Position numbers and translations under genes: made by a program. From contig NC_058162.1 in assembly GCF_020080835.1 (NCBI RefSeq), positions 3,286,001 to 3,350,000 of the forward strand: DNA of 64,000 nt, in the 5' to 3' direction. This DNA comes from Cotesia glomerata (lineage: Eukaryota; Arthropoda; Insecta; Hymenoptera; Braconidae). Under the pieces are notes generated by a model. The model searched no databases and was not told where the DNA came from. It saw nothing but the letters and a program-made list of their open reading frames with translations. Shown here in pieces: positions 24,501-37,100 of the stretch (position 1 is its first letter; each line of letters opens with the position of its first letter).

Positions 24501-27500
24501 GCTGATTTCAAGACAGAACTTAGTCAATCCGATATGTTTGATCCTGTACGCTTTTATTTTATTGATTTACTAATTAATTTATTGTAATTGACAACAATAA
24601 CATTGACGGATTATTATTTTTTTTTATTTAGAGATTGCAAGGTAAAGTAATAAAGCTAGTGGACGTTTCATACGGTGGTGAGAACGGATTCAATCAGGCG
24701 ATTGAACTGGCGGCCGAGTCGCTGCAGAATGTTAAATTTATTCAGGAGAAAAAATTAATCGGGCGCTACTTTGACGAAATATCCCAAGATACCGGTAAAT
24801 ATTGTTTCGGAGTAGAAGATACGCTTCGTGCTTTGGAGCTCGGCAGTGTCGAGACTCTAATCTGTTGGGAGAATCTTGACATTCAGCGATATGTGCTCAA
24901 AAACCATACGAATGGCGAGGAAAAGGTGCTGCATCTCACTCCAGAAGAAGAAAAAGACAAAAGTCATTTCACCGATAAAGAAGTATGTTTTTTTTTATTT
25001 TTTTTATTTTCTTTTTTTTTTATCATTGATTGGAGCAATTTATTTATTTATTTATCATTACATAAACCCAATAGCCCGAAGCGCCAATAATAAGGTTACT
25101 TAATTTTTACAGTGTTGAAGATTTTGACAGAGTAAAAAATTTGAGTAAAAGTATGACTCTATACACGGAAAGAACAAGATGACACTAGATATCATCCTAG
25201 ATTATACTGAGTGAAAAAAAATATGAAAATTAATTTAATAATATTTAGAATTTTTTTAATAAATAAATTGTAGCAAAAAAAAAAACCAAGATTATAAATT
25301 AATTGTGGTATAAAAAAAATCCAAAATTACACTGAGTATAATCCAGATATCACACAGTACAATCTGGATTTTTTTAGCTATCTGAAATTTTTTTCACCTC
25401 AGATATCACTGAGTATAATCTAGGATGATATCCAGTGTCATTTTGTTCTTTCCGTGTATAAACTAAAATTTCTATATTCAATTAATTATTATAATTTAAC
25501 AAAGTAGTTTAATAACTAAGGAAAGAAAAAAAAAGATGAATCAAGACTACACGGAAAGAACAAGATGACACTGGATATCATCTCAGATTATATTCAGTGA
25601 TATCTGTGGTAAAAAAAAATTTCAGACAGAATAATCCAGATTATACTGCGTGATATCTGGTTTATACTCATTGTAATCTGGATTATACTAGCTACTATCT
25701 GAAATTTTTTTTCACCTAGTATAATATGGGATGATATCCAATGTCATCTTGTTTTTTTCGTGTACGAATGTAGAGGTACATTTATTTTTAATTTCATTTG
25801 TTGTTAGCCAGGACTAAAAGTGCCTAAATTAGATATTTTATTAAGAGTTAAATATTGGTGCTACGCAAATTTAGAATTATTGACACTTGATAACTAATAA
25901 TGACAATTAATAACTAATATTTTATTGCCAAACAGAGTGGGGTAGAATTGGAGTTAGTCGAGTGTCAACCGCTCTTGGAATGGCTAGCGAATAATTACAA
26001 AAGTTTTGGTGCCACCCTAGAAATAATCACAGACAAATCTCAAGAAGGCTCGCAATTCGTCAGAGGTTTTGGTGGAATCGGAGGTAAAGTTTTTTTTAAT
26101 TATTTTTTTATTTTTTAAATATTAATTCAGTTCCATTTAATAGTCCAAGTTAAAAAAACTACACATTTTTTAAAATTATTTTAAGTATTAAAAAAATATT
26201 TACAGCATTTTTATACTAAACAAATTTTTTAATTTTTATTTCAAATTTTTTTAAATTTATTCTTATAAAAAATTGTCAAAAATCTTCCTTTTTTTTCGTC
26301 CAAAAAATTTTTAATATATAACAAAAATTTTTCAATCCTTAACTAATTAAATATAAGGACAATTAATTGGAACTGTAAATACTTGCCTAGTTAGTAAAGC
26401 AAATGGACAATTGAAATGAAAAATACTCTTGACGCTTAAATAAATGCTCTAACAAAATAAACCGAATAGTTATGAGGTAGCTTGGCTATTTAAAAATTAA
26501 AAAGCCTGAGAAAATAGTAACAGCTAATTATTTAATAATTACAACTAAAAAATTGGTTGATAATAACATTAATATTAAAATTAATATAAAATAATATATA
26601 ACTGTGGAGTGTATGTTGTAAATATAGGAATCCTCCGCTACAAAGTTGATTTCCAGTCACTGCAGGCTGATGAGCCTCTCGATGATGTTGACCTCGATGA
26701 TTACTAAGTTATTCGTCTGTCAAAATAATACTCAGTGTCGATTCAGGTAGACTTGTTATAAATCTCTGGCTTTAAACAGTGCAACACATCGTTGTTCAGT
26801 AGAAAAAAAAAAAAAAAAAAATAAATCAATTATTTCATTTAATTACTCAATACTTTATTGAATCTTAATCGTGTCACGCAGATGCTTCTTCCATAAAATA
26901 TAAATTCATTATGAATTTATATGCCTGGCAATTAATATATTTTATTATATTCTTCATTACATTTATTTTACTCGTTATTATTTCACAACGTCGTTGGCAT
27001 TTTACATCAGTGGCATGTTCTTCATTCTTCTTATTTATTTTTATAATTATATATTTCGTTTCTTCATTTATTAATTTACAATTAGTAAAATCGTTATCCA
27101 TTTTTAATCTTTTTAGTTCGCTGAATGATTTCAATATTACTTATCCTCCATTTAATTTTATTTAATTAAATCAATCATTTGTTTAATTAAATATATATTT
27201 ATATAAGTATCGTACAGATATAGTTTTGATTTTTTTACAGCTTACATACTTCATTGCATGATTTTTTTTTAGTCGAGTAGAGGCGTGAGACACTCGCCTG
27301 TGATTTTTTTTTTTAATTCCTTTGTTGTCTGTAGAGCTACTGTGTCTCGAGTATCTCAATTATTTGAAATAAAAGCATGCTATACCTGTGTGAGCTAAAA
27401 ATTCCCGCCAGAGATTATATTTAAATTAACTATTTAATTATATAAACATAAAATATATTTTTTTTTGTCCATCTCTGGCGGTTCAACATCGCGCATTTTT

Positions 27501-29374
27501 AACTGCAATGCGTAATTTATTAAATCAATTTTTTTTTATTATACATCACTAACGATCTTTCAATTTTTTATTAGCTCGCTCTTTGGAAAAGGTATAGTAC
27601 ATGCTTTATTAAAAGTGTTGTAGATAGATGACTTATTTATATTATTATAGTTACTTAATTATTTATTTGTACAGTTATTCAAGAGTATTAGTACTTAGTT
27701 CTTTAAGATAATTTTGTATAAAGAAAAAATTATTTTTATATTTTGCACGCCTCATAAGCGAAGCGTTGAGGTAGTGCTCTACTCAACATTTCAAAAAAGC
27801 AGTTTTCTTGAAAATGAAATTGATTTTTTTTTATTTATATCGCACTTACAGGTTAATTGACTTTCTTAATTAATGATATTTTTAAAGGTATAAGCTCATC
27901 CCAATGTTACACTCATCAAGAGCTTTCATTTGAGTACCCACATGCATTTTGATATATTTTTCATATATACATATATATAATTTATATAAATATATGAAAA
28001 ATTGATGTGGGTACTCAAATGAAAGGTATCGATGAGTATGATGTCAGGGTGAGCTTATATCTTTAAAAATGTCAATAGTTCTCAAGATACAAGATCGTTT
28101 CTTAATTATGTTAAATTGCACTGTATTTTCTTAACTATTGACATTTTTCAATATATAAGCTCATCTCGATATTACACTCATCAAGAGCTTTCATTTGAGT
28201 ACCTACATGCATTTTCATATATTTTTCATATATACATATATATATAATATATATAAATATATGAAAAATTGATGTGGGTACTCAAATGAAAGGTATCGAT
28301 AAGTGTAACATCGGGATGAGCTTATATCTTTAAAAATGTCAATAGTTCTCAAGATACAAGGTCGTTTCTTAATTATGTTAAATTGCACTGTATTATCTTA
28401 ACTATTGACATTTTTAAATATATAAGCTCATCTCGATGTTACACTCATCAAGAGCTTTCATTTGAGTACCCACTTGCATTTTTCATATATTTTTCATATA
28501 TACATATATATAATATATATAAATATATGAAATATATAAAAAATTGATGTGGGTACTCAAATGAAAGTTTTCGATGAATGTAACATCGGGATGAGCTTAT
28601 ATCTTAAAAAATGTCGATAGTTCTCAAGATACAAGGTCATTTCTTAATTACGTTAAATTGCACTTTATTTTCTTAACTATTGACATTTTTAAAGATATAA
28701 GCTCACTCTGACATTACACTCATCAAGAGCTTTCATTTGAGTACCCACATGGATTTTGATATATATATATATATATGGAAAATATATCAAAATCCATGTG
28801 GGTACTCAAATGAAAGGTCTTGAGGAGTGTAACATCGGGGTGAGCTTATATCTTTAAAAATGTCTATAGTGCACAAGATACAAGCTCATTTCTTAATTAT
28901 GGTCATTAATATATGAATATTTTTTTGTATATCTATCAATACATTTTATTATAGTATTTTTTTTCTTCACTTAAGAATTATGGTGCCACCAAACCATAAC
29001 AGAGTTTTCTGTTTTTTATTATTTGGCTTTTTATATTTTATTTTAATCAAATTAATTATGAAAAATGAGATTATGAGGCGTGCACTTTTGGATTTTCCAA
29101 AATTTTTTAATATTCTATAGACAGGTCTTAGGACCTTCTAAGAAGATCTAATTGCTAAGTCAATTAGAATATTTAAAAAATCTAAAAATTTTTAGACTTC
29201 TTTTAATTTTATTTATTTTTATTATGAGCAATTGGATCTTAAAAATTTTTAAATAAAAATTTAAACTAATAAATATTATTTTAATTTCTAGGTATTTTGC
29301 GATACAAAGTCGATTTTCAAAGTATGCAGCTCGAAGAAATTGAGTTCGACAATTTCGATTTGGATGACTACTAA
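21517..29374 (+). CDS. eRF1: eukaryotic peptide chain release factor 1 (eRF1), two alternative last exons
   Basis: eRF1 recognises all three stop codons in the ribosomal A site and, with eRF3, triggers peptide release in the cytosol. Exons: 21517-21607, 21691-21872, 21971-22098, 22273-22423, 24355-24545, 24632-24982, 25936-26083, then either 26628-26707 or 29292-29374, about 440 residues. Visible hallmarks are the N-domain NIKS motif with GTS upstream, YLCDNKF (the YxCxxxF stop-reading motif), [18 protein letters not shown] (catalytic GGQ) and the M/C domains up to GGIGG. The end is [16 protein letters not shown]...DDVDLDDY from the proximal exon, or [15 protein letters not shown]...FDLDDY from the distal one. 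Both join in phase to G|G. Exons 3-8 are clean. Exons 1 and 2, beside the gap, contain extra bases against this highly conserved protein and do not join in frame, most likely consensus errors. The promoter is not visible and may lie near or inside the gap. Confidence 0.95.
22600..23514. mobile_element. CACGGAGAAAA foldback MITE in eRF1 intron 4 with TA target duplication
   Basis: Terminal inverted repeats are CACGGAGAAAA on the left and TTTTCTCCGTG on the right, with TA on both outer sides, 915 bp in all. The interior is built of many TGGTAACTGTTACAATC-like and ATAGTAGTTACCATC-like words in both orientations, including three perfect tandem units of about 22 bp at 22790-22860. Non-coding. A TA duplication fits a Tc1/mariner-type mobiliser. 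Confidence 0.75.
22790..22860. repeat. 22-bp tandem repeat inside the MITE
   Basis: ACTGTTACAATCAAAGATGG with two further bases repeats three times without change. Confidence 0.85.
23760..23875. repeat. A-rich simple repeat
   Basis: GAAAATAACAAAACAAAAAA-type units repeat twice and run into poly-A within eRF1 intron 4. Confidence 0.8.
25164..25456. mobile_element. CACGGAAAGAAC palindromic MITE, TA-flanked (eRF1 intron 6)
   Basis: The ends are CACGGAAAGAACAAGATGAC and the inverted CATTTTGTTCTTTCCGTG, with TA outside both. Subterminal ATCCAGATATCACTGAGTAT-like words repeat in both directions. 293 bp, non-coding. Confidence 0.8.
25550..25762. mobile_element. second CACGGAAAGAAC MITE, TA-flanked (eRF1 intron 6)
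   Basis: 213 bp with the same left end as the element at 25164 and a slightly mutated right end (GTCATCTTGTTTTTTTCGTG). TA lies on both sides. Two family members within 100 bp of each other suggest an insertion hot spot. Confidence 0.8.
27870..28910. repeat. array of four hairpin monomers between the two eRF1 last exons
   Basis: Four tandem monomers (about 27872-28105, 28131-28365, 28396-28640, 28672-28890). Each is a near-perfect palindrome: ATAAGCTCATCCCGATGTTA, CTTTCATTTGAGTACCCACA, an AT-rich turn, then the same words inverted. Spacers read CAATAGTTCTCAAGATACAA and TTAAATTGCACTGTATT. The CTAG-type end seen in sister elements is not recognisable here. Confidence 0.85.
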
Positions 29375-30835
29375 GCAAATGAATAAAAATAATATCGAGA
29401 TCATAAACACTTATCAGCTCTTCAATGACTTCAGAATAATTATAACCAGAAACATCGGAAGTTGATTAATTGAAAATGTAAAAATTTTTAGTACTACAAA
29501 CTAACATTAAATAATAATAATAATAATGATAATTAAATAATACAATAAATAAATAAATAAAAAATAATAACAACGATAGCGTGAAAAGTTAAGTATTTTT
29601 TGGTAATCAAAAAACTTTTTACGCAAGTAATCGTTGTTTAAAAAAAAAAATTATCATTTAGGCAGTTCCTATAATTTCACAATTGATATTTTAATTAATT
29701 ATTGAACTCAATTTAATTCTAACATAAAAAAAAATAATAATTATTATTATTAAAAAAATAAAAAACACTGAAGTTGAACTATTTTTTTTTGCCCGGTGTT
29801 ATTAAAAATTAAATCAACTGAAAAAAAAAAATATGAAAAGTAATAATTACAGCTGTAATAATTAACATAATTATGGATCAGCGATTGTTTCTGCAGAGTT
29901 ATTAAAGAAAATTGAGTATGGTATGCGTGCGGATGTAAGAATGCGTGAAATGCGATTTAAATAGTTAAAGTGTCGAAGAATATCAATTTAAAATAAAAAT
30001 AAAATAATTGATTATTTATAGTAATAAATAAATAATTAATTAAAAAATTAAAATATGAAACGAATGACAACTCGAAGACTGCGACATTAAGCCAGCTTGA
30101 AAACCTGCCTACTAATAATTAAAAGAAAAAAAAAAAAAACATTTTAAAAAAATAAAATCTTGCGAGTTGAAATTAAGATGGAAAAATATTTTAAGCGTGA
30201 TATGAGTATGTATGTGTGATAAGAATAAAATGTTAAGTATGCAAAGAGTGTGTGAAAATTTTAACCCGTATCTTCTCGGGACGTTCAAGGATTTTATTCC
30301 GTGTCCGAGTTGTTGTACAGACAATTTTTTGTACAGTACAATACACACTATTCAATTTTTCTTTATTATTACTATTACTAATTAATTATTATTTCTACTG
30401 TCTATTAATTGAATCATTCTTTATGTTCTAATTACTCAATTTAAAGTTTTCTCTTTTTGATGATCGGTGTTGTTATTAATGTTTATTAATATTAATAATA
30501 AAATTTAATTAATCTATAATTAACTTGAGTTTATTATTAATACTCGATGTGCAATTTTGGGGATTTTTTACTTTGGTTGTATGTATGCTATACTGTAATA
30601 CTTGCAATTTTTTTTTTTTCTATAAAAAATGATTAATTAATTTTCTGTGATTTGATTGTTTAAACAGAAGTATTAAAATGATTTTATAAATTACAATTTT
30701 TAAAAAGAAATAAAAATTGAAATAATTTATAAAATCATCAATTTTGATGAAAAATATTTTGTCAAAATTAAAACAATTGAACTTTCTGTCTTGTATACAA
30801 AAATACTGAGAAAAAAAAATTTTTTTTTATCCATC
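29375..30835. other. 3' region of eRF1, AT-rich, no other gene
   Basis: After the distal stop there are AATAAA words (for example near 29380 and 29545) that could serve polyadenylation. The rest is low-complexity AT sequence without a supported coding frame. Confidence 0.5.
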
Positions 30836-31016
30836 ACACGAAAAGAACAAGATGACACTGGATATCATCCCAGATTATACTCAGTGATAACTGTGATGAA
30901 GAAAAATTTCAGACAGTAGTTAGAATAATCCAGATTATACTAAGTGATATCTGGATTATACTCATTGTAATCTGGATTATACTAGCTATTATCTGAAATT
31001 TTTTTTCACTTAGTAT
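30836..31016. mobile_element. truncated CACGGAAAGAAC-family MITE
   Basis: The left end CACGAAAAGAACAAGATGAC and the interior GGATATCATCCCAGATTATA match the elements at 25164 and 25550. The right terminus is missing after TTTTTTTTCACTTAGTAT. Confidence 0.7.
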
Positions 31017-31855
31017 TAAGCTGCAGCTTAAGTGAAAAATTAGTTGACCGAAAAAAATTAATAGTTAAAATATTAAATATTTTTTTTCAGTATTTTAATA
31101 GAGCGTAATGTACAAAAAATGATGCATTTACAGCATTACATTAAAATCGTCCATCGAGAAGATCTGCGGGTGTGTGAATAACTGTTGACTCCGTGGAGTT
31201 TTAAACAAACCGCTGTTTGACATAATAAGAGTAATAAAAAAAAATAAAATAAAATAACGTATCCAGATCGCGACATGCTCGATATTTTTCAACAAAAGTA
31301 CCATTAAAATATATGTCTTGTTAAATAAAAATAAATAATAATAAACGGGTCATGATGATCGATCAAATGACATTCCAATTACCGATAAATTCATTTTAAA
31401 TATTAAATATCAAGGTAAAGGATTATAAATATTAATTATTCATTGTTTCTTTATCCTAGATCCCTTAAATATTTTTATTACAATTAACAGTTTATAAATT
31501 CACAAACATGATTACTAATTATTATTAATTATAATTAAAAAAAAAAAATAGCTTCGTCCAAAATGATTTAATAAAATTTTTATAGGCCCAAAAATTTTTC
31601 CTGAAACAACAAAAAAATTATCCACAATTAAAAGCAGGATTGTAAATTTTTTAATTCAAAATCTTAAATTCAATTTTTAATTCTAATATTGAGATTGAAA
31701 TTTGAAAAATAATATTTTTATGTATGATTCTTTAACCCTGATACTGAATCAAAAATTGAAAATTAAATTTCTAATATAATAACTCAAAATTTTTTAATCC
31801 TTATTTACAAATTTTAAAATTTATTTTTGATTCAATTTCCAAATTACAAATCAAA
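31017..31855. other. spacer without recognised gene
   Basis: AT-rich spacer between the MITE fragment and the hairpin array. Nothing supported was found. Confidence 0.4.
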
Positions 31856-32441
31856 AAAAAAAAATTATTGACATTTTAAAAGATATAAGCTCATCCCGAT
31901 GTTACACTCATCGAGATCTTTCATTTGAGCACCCACATCAATTTTTCATATATTTATATATATTTTATATATGTATATATGAAAAATATATAAAAATACA
32001 TGTGGGTACTCAAATGAAAGCTCTTGATGATTGTAACATCGGGATGGGCTTATATTTTTAAAAACGTCAATAGTTGAGAAAGTACAGTGCAATTCAACAT
32101 AATTAAGAAACGATCTTGTATCTTGTGAACCATTGACATTTTTAAAGATGTAAGCTCGTCTTGACATTACACTCATCGAGACCTTTCATTTGAGTACCCA
32201 CATCAATTTTTCATATATTTATATATATTATATATATGTACATATGAAAAATATATGAAAATGCTTGTGGGTACTCAAATGAAAGCTCTTGATGAGTATA
32301 ACATCGGGATGAGCTTATATCTTTAAAAACGTCAATAGTTAAAAAAATACAGTGCATTTTAACAAAAGTCATTATTTAATAAAGCAAAATTTTATTTATT
32401 TATATTTCACAAGTCACCGCAGTCACTGCAAGATTGCTAGT
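31856..32441 (+). mobile_element. Helitron-like composite element, two hairpin monomers
   Basis: Two monomers (31863-32085 and 32132-32355) are followed by ACAGTGCATTTTAACAAAAG, TCATTATTTAATAAAGCAAA and an end CGCAGTCACTGCAAGATTGC ending in CTAG before T. The terminal hairpin is partly deleted compared with 38215-38258. Confidence 0.7.
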
Positions 32442-32521
32442 ATTAATTAAATGTTTTTTAATGCATTATCCGTAATCCTAATTAAAACTAATTGACCATA
32501 AAAAAGCATTCACCTCAACAA

Positions 32522-34141
32522 TCAATCATCACCATCAGGAACAACAAGACTAAGATTTATATCAGTAATATCGCCTCCAATGAACTTCTGCTCTCCTCCC
32601 CTAATCGACAGTTTCTCTCTCTGCAACTGAATCTTCTTCTCACTCATCATCCCAGTCCTCAGCCAGTTGGACCCGCTGCATTTCTTGCAACTAATCGAAG
32701 GAATCCTATTCAAACTAACCGTCCTATTTCCGCAATCTCCACACTTGAAGAAACTCTTAACCGCATCAATAACTCTCAACGGATGTCTCTGAGTCTTGCA
32801 GTTCTCCGACGCGGAAAAAGCCGTATACTTGCAAGTCAAGCACCTGACTGCTTTGCAGTCAACCTTGGTCGTATTGATCATCTTCTCCTCCATCCTCTCC
32901 TTGGCCTCCAGTTTATTAAAATACTTCTCTTGCTCCTGACCCTTGGAGCTCTCCACTAAATCCTCATGAGCCGAGCCCTTCTCCATCATTTCTTTAAACT
33001 TCTCCCTCGCAGCTTTTTTAGCTTCTGGCTCCTGCTCCTTATCCTTATCAACATCCTCTTCTCTGTTCCTTTTACTTCCCACCTTTTGAATCTTCTCCCT
33101 GCTCTCCTTAATTTTATTCGGATTGGACTGCTTGAACCCACCGTTGTTCTTCACCCAATCCAGCGCGTTCTTCTTCGCACTGTAGATGTGTCTTTTAGTA
33201 ATCGGTTCCGAAAAATCAATGGTGGTTCCCTTCAACCCGGACCCTAGCCTCGGAATCGGCTTTAAAGTACACTTCTGCGGCTCTACTTTCTCAGCAATGG
33301 AGGTCGGTCTCAAGGGAGACAACACCCCGTTAATTAAATTCGAAGTTTTCGGGTTCCAGTCTCTTATTTTCTGCAACCGGTCCGTGTTCTTAAGGGGCAA
33401 AACTTGTGTGGCAGTCTAAAAAAAAAAGGCAATTTTTGGGAATTAAAAAAAAAAAAATTAGGAAAACGGTTGACCCTGAAGGCCATCCCTGCAACTTCCC
33501 GCTAATTCCATACTTAGGCGCTTAAAATTGCACCAATGGCGTTTTTGAGCTCTTCGAGCTCAAAATACAATTTATGGGTTATTTTGAGCTCTCCAAGCTC
33601 AAAGAGATTGTTTTCCTATGCTTTTGAGCTCTTCGAGCTCAAAAGTCTGATAGGGATTTGGTGACACTATTTTTTGAATTTTTAAACCGCAATAACTTTT
33701 GAATGAATAAACCGATTTTCACGCGGTTGGCAGCATTCGACGCAGTTTTTCAAGCCTCACAAAGAATCTTAAATTTTGAATTGATCGCGCTAGGAATTTT
33801 GGTGTTATTCCGAAATAACACTTTTTTTGGTTTTCTTTCGTTCACGATATCTCTCGAACGAATCAACCGATTTTGACCGGACTGGTGGCGATCAACGTGG
33901 TTTTTTGAGGTTAAAAGCTGATTAGTTTTTGGAATTGAACTATTAAGCCGTTTAAAAGTTATTCCAAAAAAACCACATTTGAAAAAATTTTTTTTTTCAG
34001 TTTTTTGAAGATTTCTCAAAATCTATTGATCTGAATCGGTCCAAATAGTTTTCAAAATCTAAGTTTGGTCAAGCCCTTTCGAATGACACCAACCGCGATG
34101 AAATCGGTCAAGCCGTTCAAAAGTTATAAGCGGTTCACATA

Positions 34142-34179
<38 letters not shown>

Positions 34180-37100
34180 GACGCCGTGACAACCTCGCGG
34201 GGATAGTCAGGGAAGCTTCCTGTGACCTTCAAACGTCGAGATCTGATGAAAACTCGGTTTTTGCAAAACGGGGTGAAAACAATAACTTCCCGATTTTTGA
34301 AAATCTTCGATTTTCGTAGCGGGAAGTTAAAAAAAAAAAAAAACTACTGTATCAATTGTTTTGAAATTTTTAGGATATATTTATCCATATTTTGAGAATA
34401 AGTACCGACAGAAAGTTTCCGGACAAGATAAAAATTTATTGAAACGATCATTAAAAGTAAAATAAATCAAGGAGAAAGTCAATGGCACGATCGTACACAA
34501 TTTGTAAAATAAAATAGCTTTTTTTTTATAGATCAAGTTAATTTATTTAAGTATCATATTTAAATTAAGAAGTAGACAAGATTGTCCGGAAATTTTTCGT
34601 TGGTACTGTACACAGTAAAATTTTTGAAGGAAAAAAGTAAATATTTTTTGAGTTACACGCTATCCCCTACGGCGCTAAAAAAAAGGTCCTCCACTGCTGG
34701 AGTGATGAGGACCTTTTCCATGAATGAAATGCAAAAAAAAAAAAATTCTCGTTAAACTAGAAGATATTGTCTGTACGATGACCCTCGGCCGAAAAAAAAA
34801 ATCAAAAATTGACAAAATTGCGACGTTTTTATAAAAAATTAGAAAAACGGTTGACCCTAAATAAAAGCCATCCCTGCAACTTCCCGCTATTTTCGTAATT
34901 AAGCGCTCAAAATTGCACTTATTACGTTTTTGAGCTCTTCGAGGTCAAAAAAATAATTTTCGTGTCATTTTGAGCTCAAAAGTCTGATAGAAGTTTAATA
35001 AAAAACAATATTTTGAATTTTCAAACCGCAATTTTTGAATGAATGAACCGATGTTCACGCGGTTGGTGGCATTCGACGCAGTTTTTTGACCCTCATGAAG
35101 AATCTTTAAGTTAAAATGATTAAACGAGGAATTTCGGAGTAATTCCGAAAAAATACTTTTTTTGGTTTTCTTTAGCCAAAGATAACTTACGAACGAATCA
35201 ACCGATTCCGACCAAGCTGGCGGCGATCAACGTGGTTTTTTGATGTTAAGATCTGAATAGTTTTTGGAATCGATCGGTAGAGCCGTTTCAAAGTTATCCC
35301 AAAAAAACTATGTTTGAAAAAAAATTTTTTGTAGTTTTTTTGAGATTTCTCAAAATCTACCGGTTCGAATCGTTCCACAAAATATTCAAATTCTAAGTTT
35401 GGTCAATCCCTTTCGAATGGAGACAACCGCAATGAAATCGATCAAGCTGTTCAAAAGTTATGAGAGGGTCACATACATAAATACACACACATACATACGG
35501 ACATACGGACATCATCGCGAAAACATTCAGGGAAGCTTCCTAGGACCACAAAACGTCGAGATCTAATGAGAACTCTATTTTCGAAAAACGGGGTAAAACC
35601 AATAGCTCGCCGATTTTTGAAAATTTTCAATTTTCTTAGCGGGAAATTAAAAAATAGAAAAAATATATTTTTTGATAGAATTAACGTGTGAGGCGTGCAC
35701 TTTTGGATTTTCCAAACTTTCGATTTAAAGGTTTAGTATCTTATTTTCAAAGGCATAACCTATCGAAATATGAAAAAAAAATCGATTTTTTTTTAATTTT
35801 TCACTAGTTGTGCCCCTTAAATTTTAACTTTACTTAAATTTTCACTCACCTTTTCATCAACAAAACTCGCTCCAATTCCTTCCTTAGAATTCTCCCCAGA
35901 AGAACTCTGAGAATTCTTCCCAGTCAGAAGAGCAAGTCTCTCAGAATCCTTCTGTTCCATCTTCAAGTTCCTCTTAGCAGGAATCACGAGCATATTAGTG
36001 TGATGACTAGCCTGAGAATAGATCCCGGGTCCTTTGCTTTTATTACCACCCGGATTCTTGGCTCCAAAGTTTCCAAACTTTCTGTTCATATGATCAGTCT
36101 GGAGGTCTTGCCTCCTGGAAGCTTTACTATACTCAGTCTTAACATGGTACACACAATACTCGCACTTACTAACATTAACAATAGCATTACAAGGCTCTCC
36201 GCTCTTTTTAACAGACTTGCAGCGACCCAGGTCCTTGGAGTTCCCTAGGACCATGATCTTCTGGGAGTTATCCACCGACAAGGTCGCCTCGTCTTTGTCA
36301 TTCCTGGTCTCCAGGACCGAGGGATTAAGAATCCCGACGACCACCCCGTCGGAGATTTTCCAGAAAGTCTTGTACGCGTCTTTGAACAGAAAAACAGTGA
36401 CTCTGCTCACAGCTTCTGAAAGGTCGCTGATGGTCCAGATGCAATACGCGTTCCCATTTTGAGACTTTCTGGTCGCGGACTTTTGAATAAGGACCCCGGC
36501 GATCACCCAGTCGTTGCTCAGGTCTTGGGTTGCTATGAAGTTCTTTACCTTGGATACTGTCACCGCTGCGCGGTTTTTCATGCGCTCGGACAGTTCTTGG
36601 GAGGAAATTAAAGGCTTTACAATTCTCAGACCGAACACTGGGTCTGTATAAATGTCTGAGGGCTTTTTTAGCCACTCTTGTATAGGTCCGTCTTTTTTTT
36701 CTACAGACTTGGAAGCTAGGCCGACTCTTGGACTTCTAGAAAATGTATTGTTGTCTACTTTCTGCTTAATCTCAGTGTAATTAGAAGTTCTTAAATGATC
36801 CTTGTCATCCTGCTGCTTGGTTAAAAGCTCTTTTATGCTTCTTCCTGACTCGGAGTAACGCTGCTCGTGGAAGTACTTGGAGTCCTCGTCGTCTGAGGAG
36901 TCGTTGGTGTCTTTAATTAGTGATTGCGAATCAGAAGTACCTGTGGAAATTAATTTAGCAGATATTTAAGAGAATAAGTAAAATTTTGTGGTCAGTTTAT
37001 TTATATGGTAAAATGGGTTTTTGGGGTTAAATTTGGTAAAGTTGGAAAAGTCTTGACCTGGAATTGTGCCTTTTCATGGTTTCATATCATTTTTACAAAT

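Noticed and set aside
26874..27165. Overlapping open frames on both strands, one rich in Ile/Phe like a membrane protein
   Set aside because: AT-rich DNA gives such hydrophobic frames by chance. There is no homologous motif or splice context, and the region lies in an eRF1 intron/3' region.
27870..28910. Regularly spaced repeats considered as a CRISPR array
   Set aside because: The units are ~240-bp palindromes in introns of a eukaryotic gene, with no unique spacers and no cas genes.
32492..33419. Plus-strand open frames of 77-155 codons
   Set aside because: They are antisense to the conserved last exon of MCM10 and show no family motifs.
35997..36462. Plus-strand open frames of about 80 codons
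   Set aside because: Antisense shadows of MCM10 exon 2.
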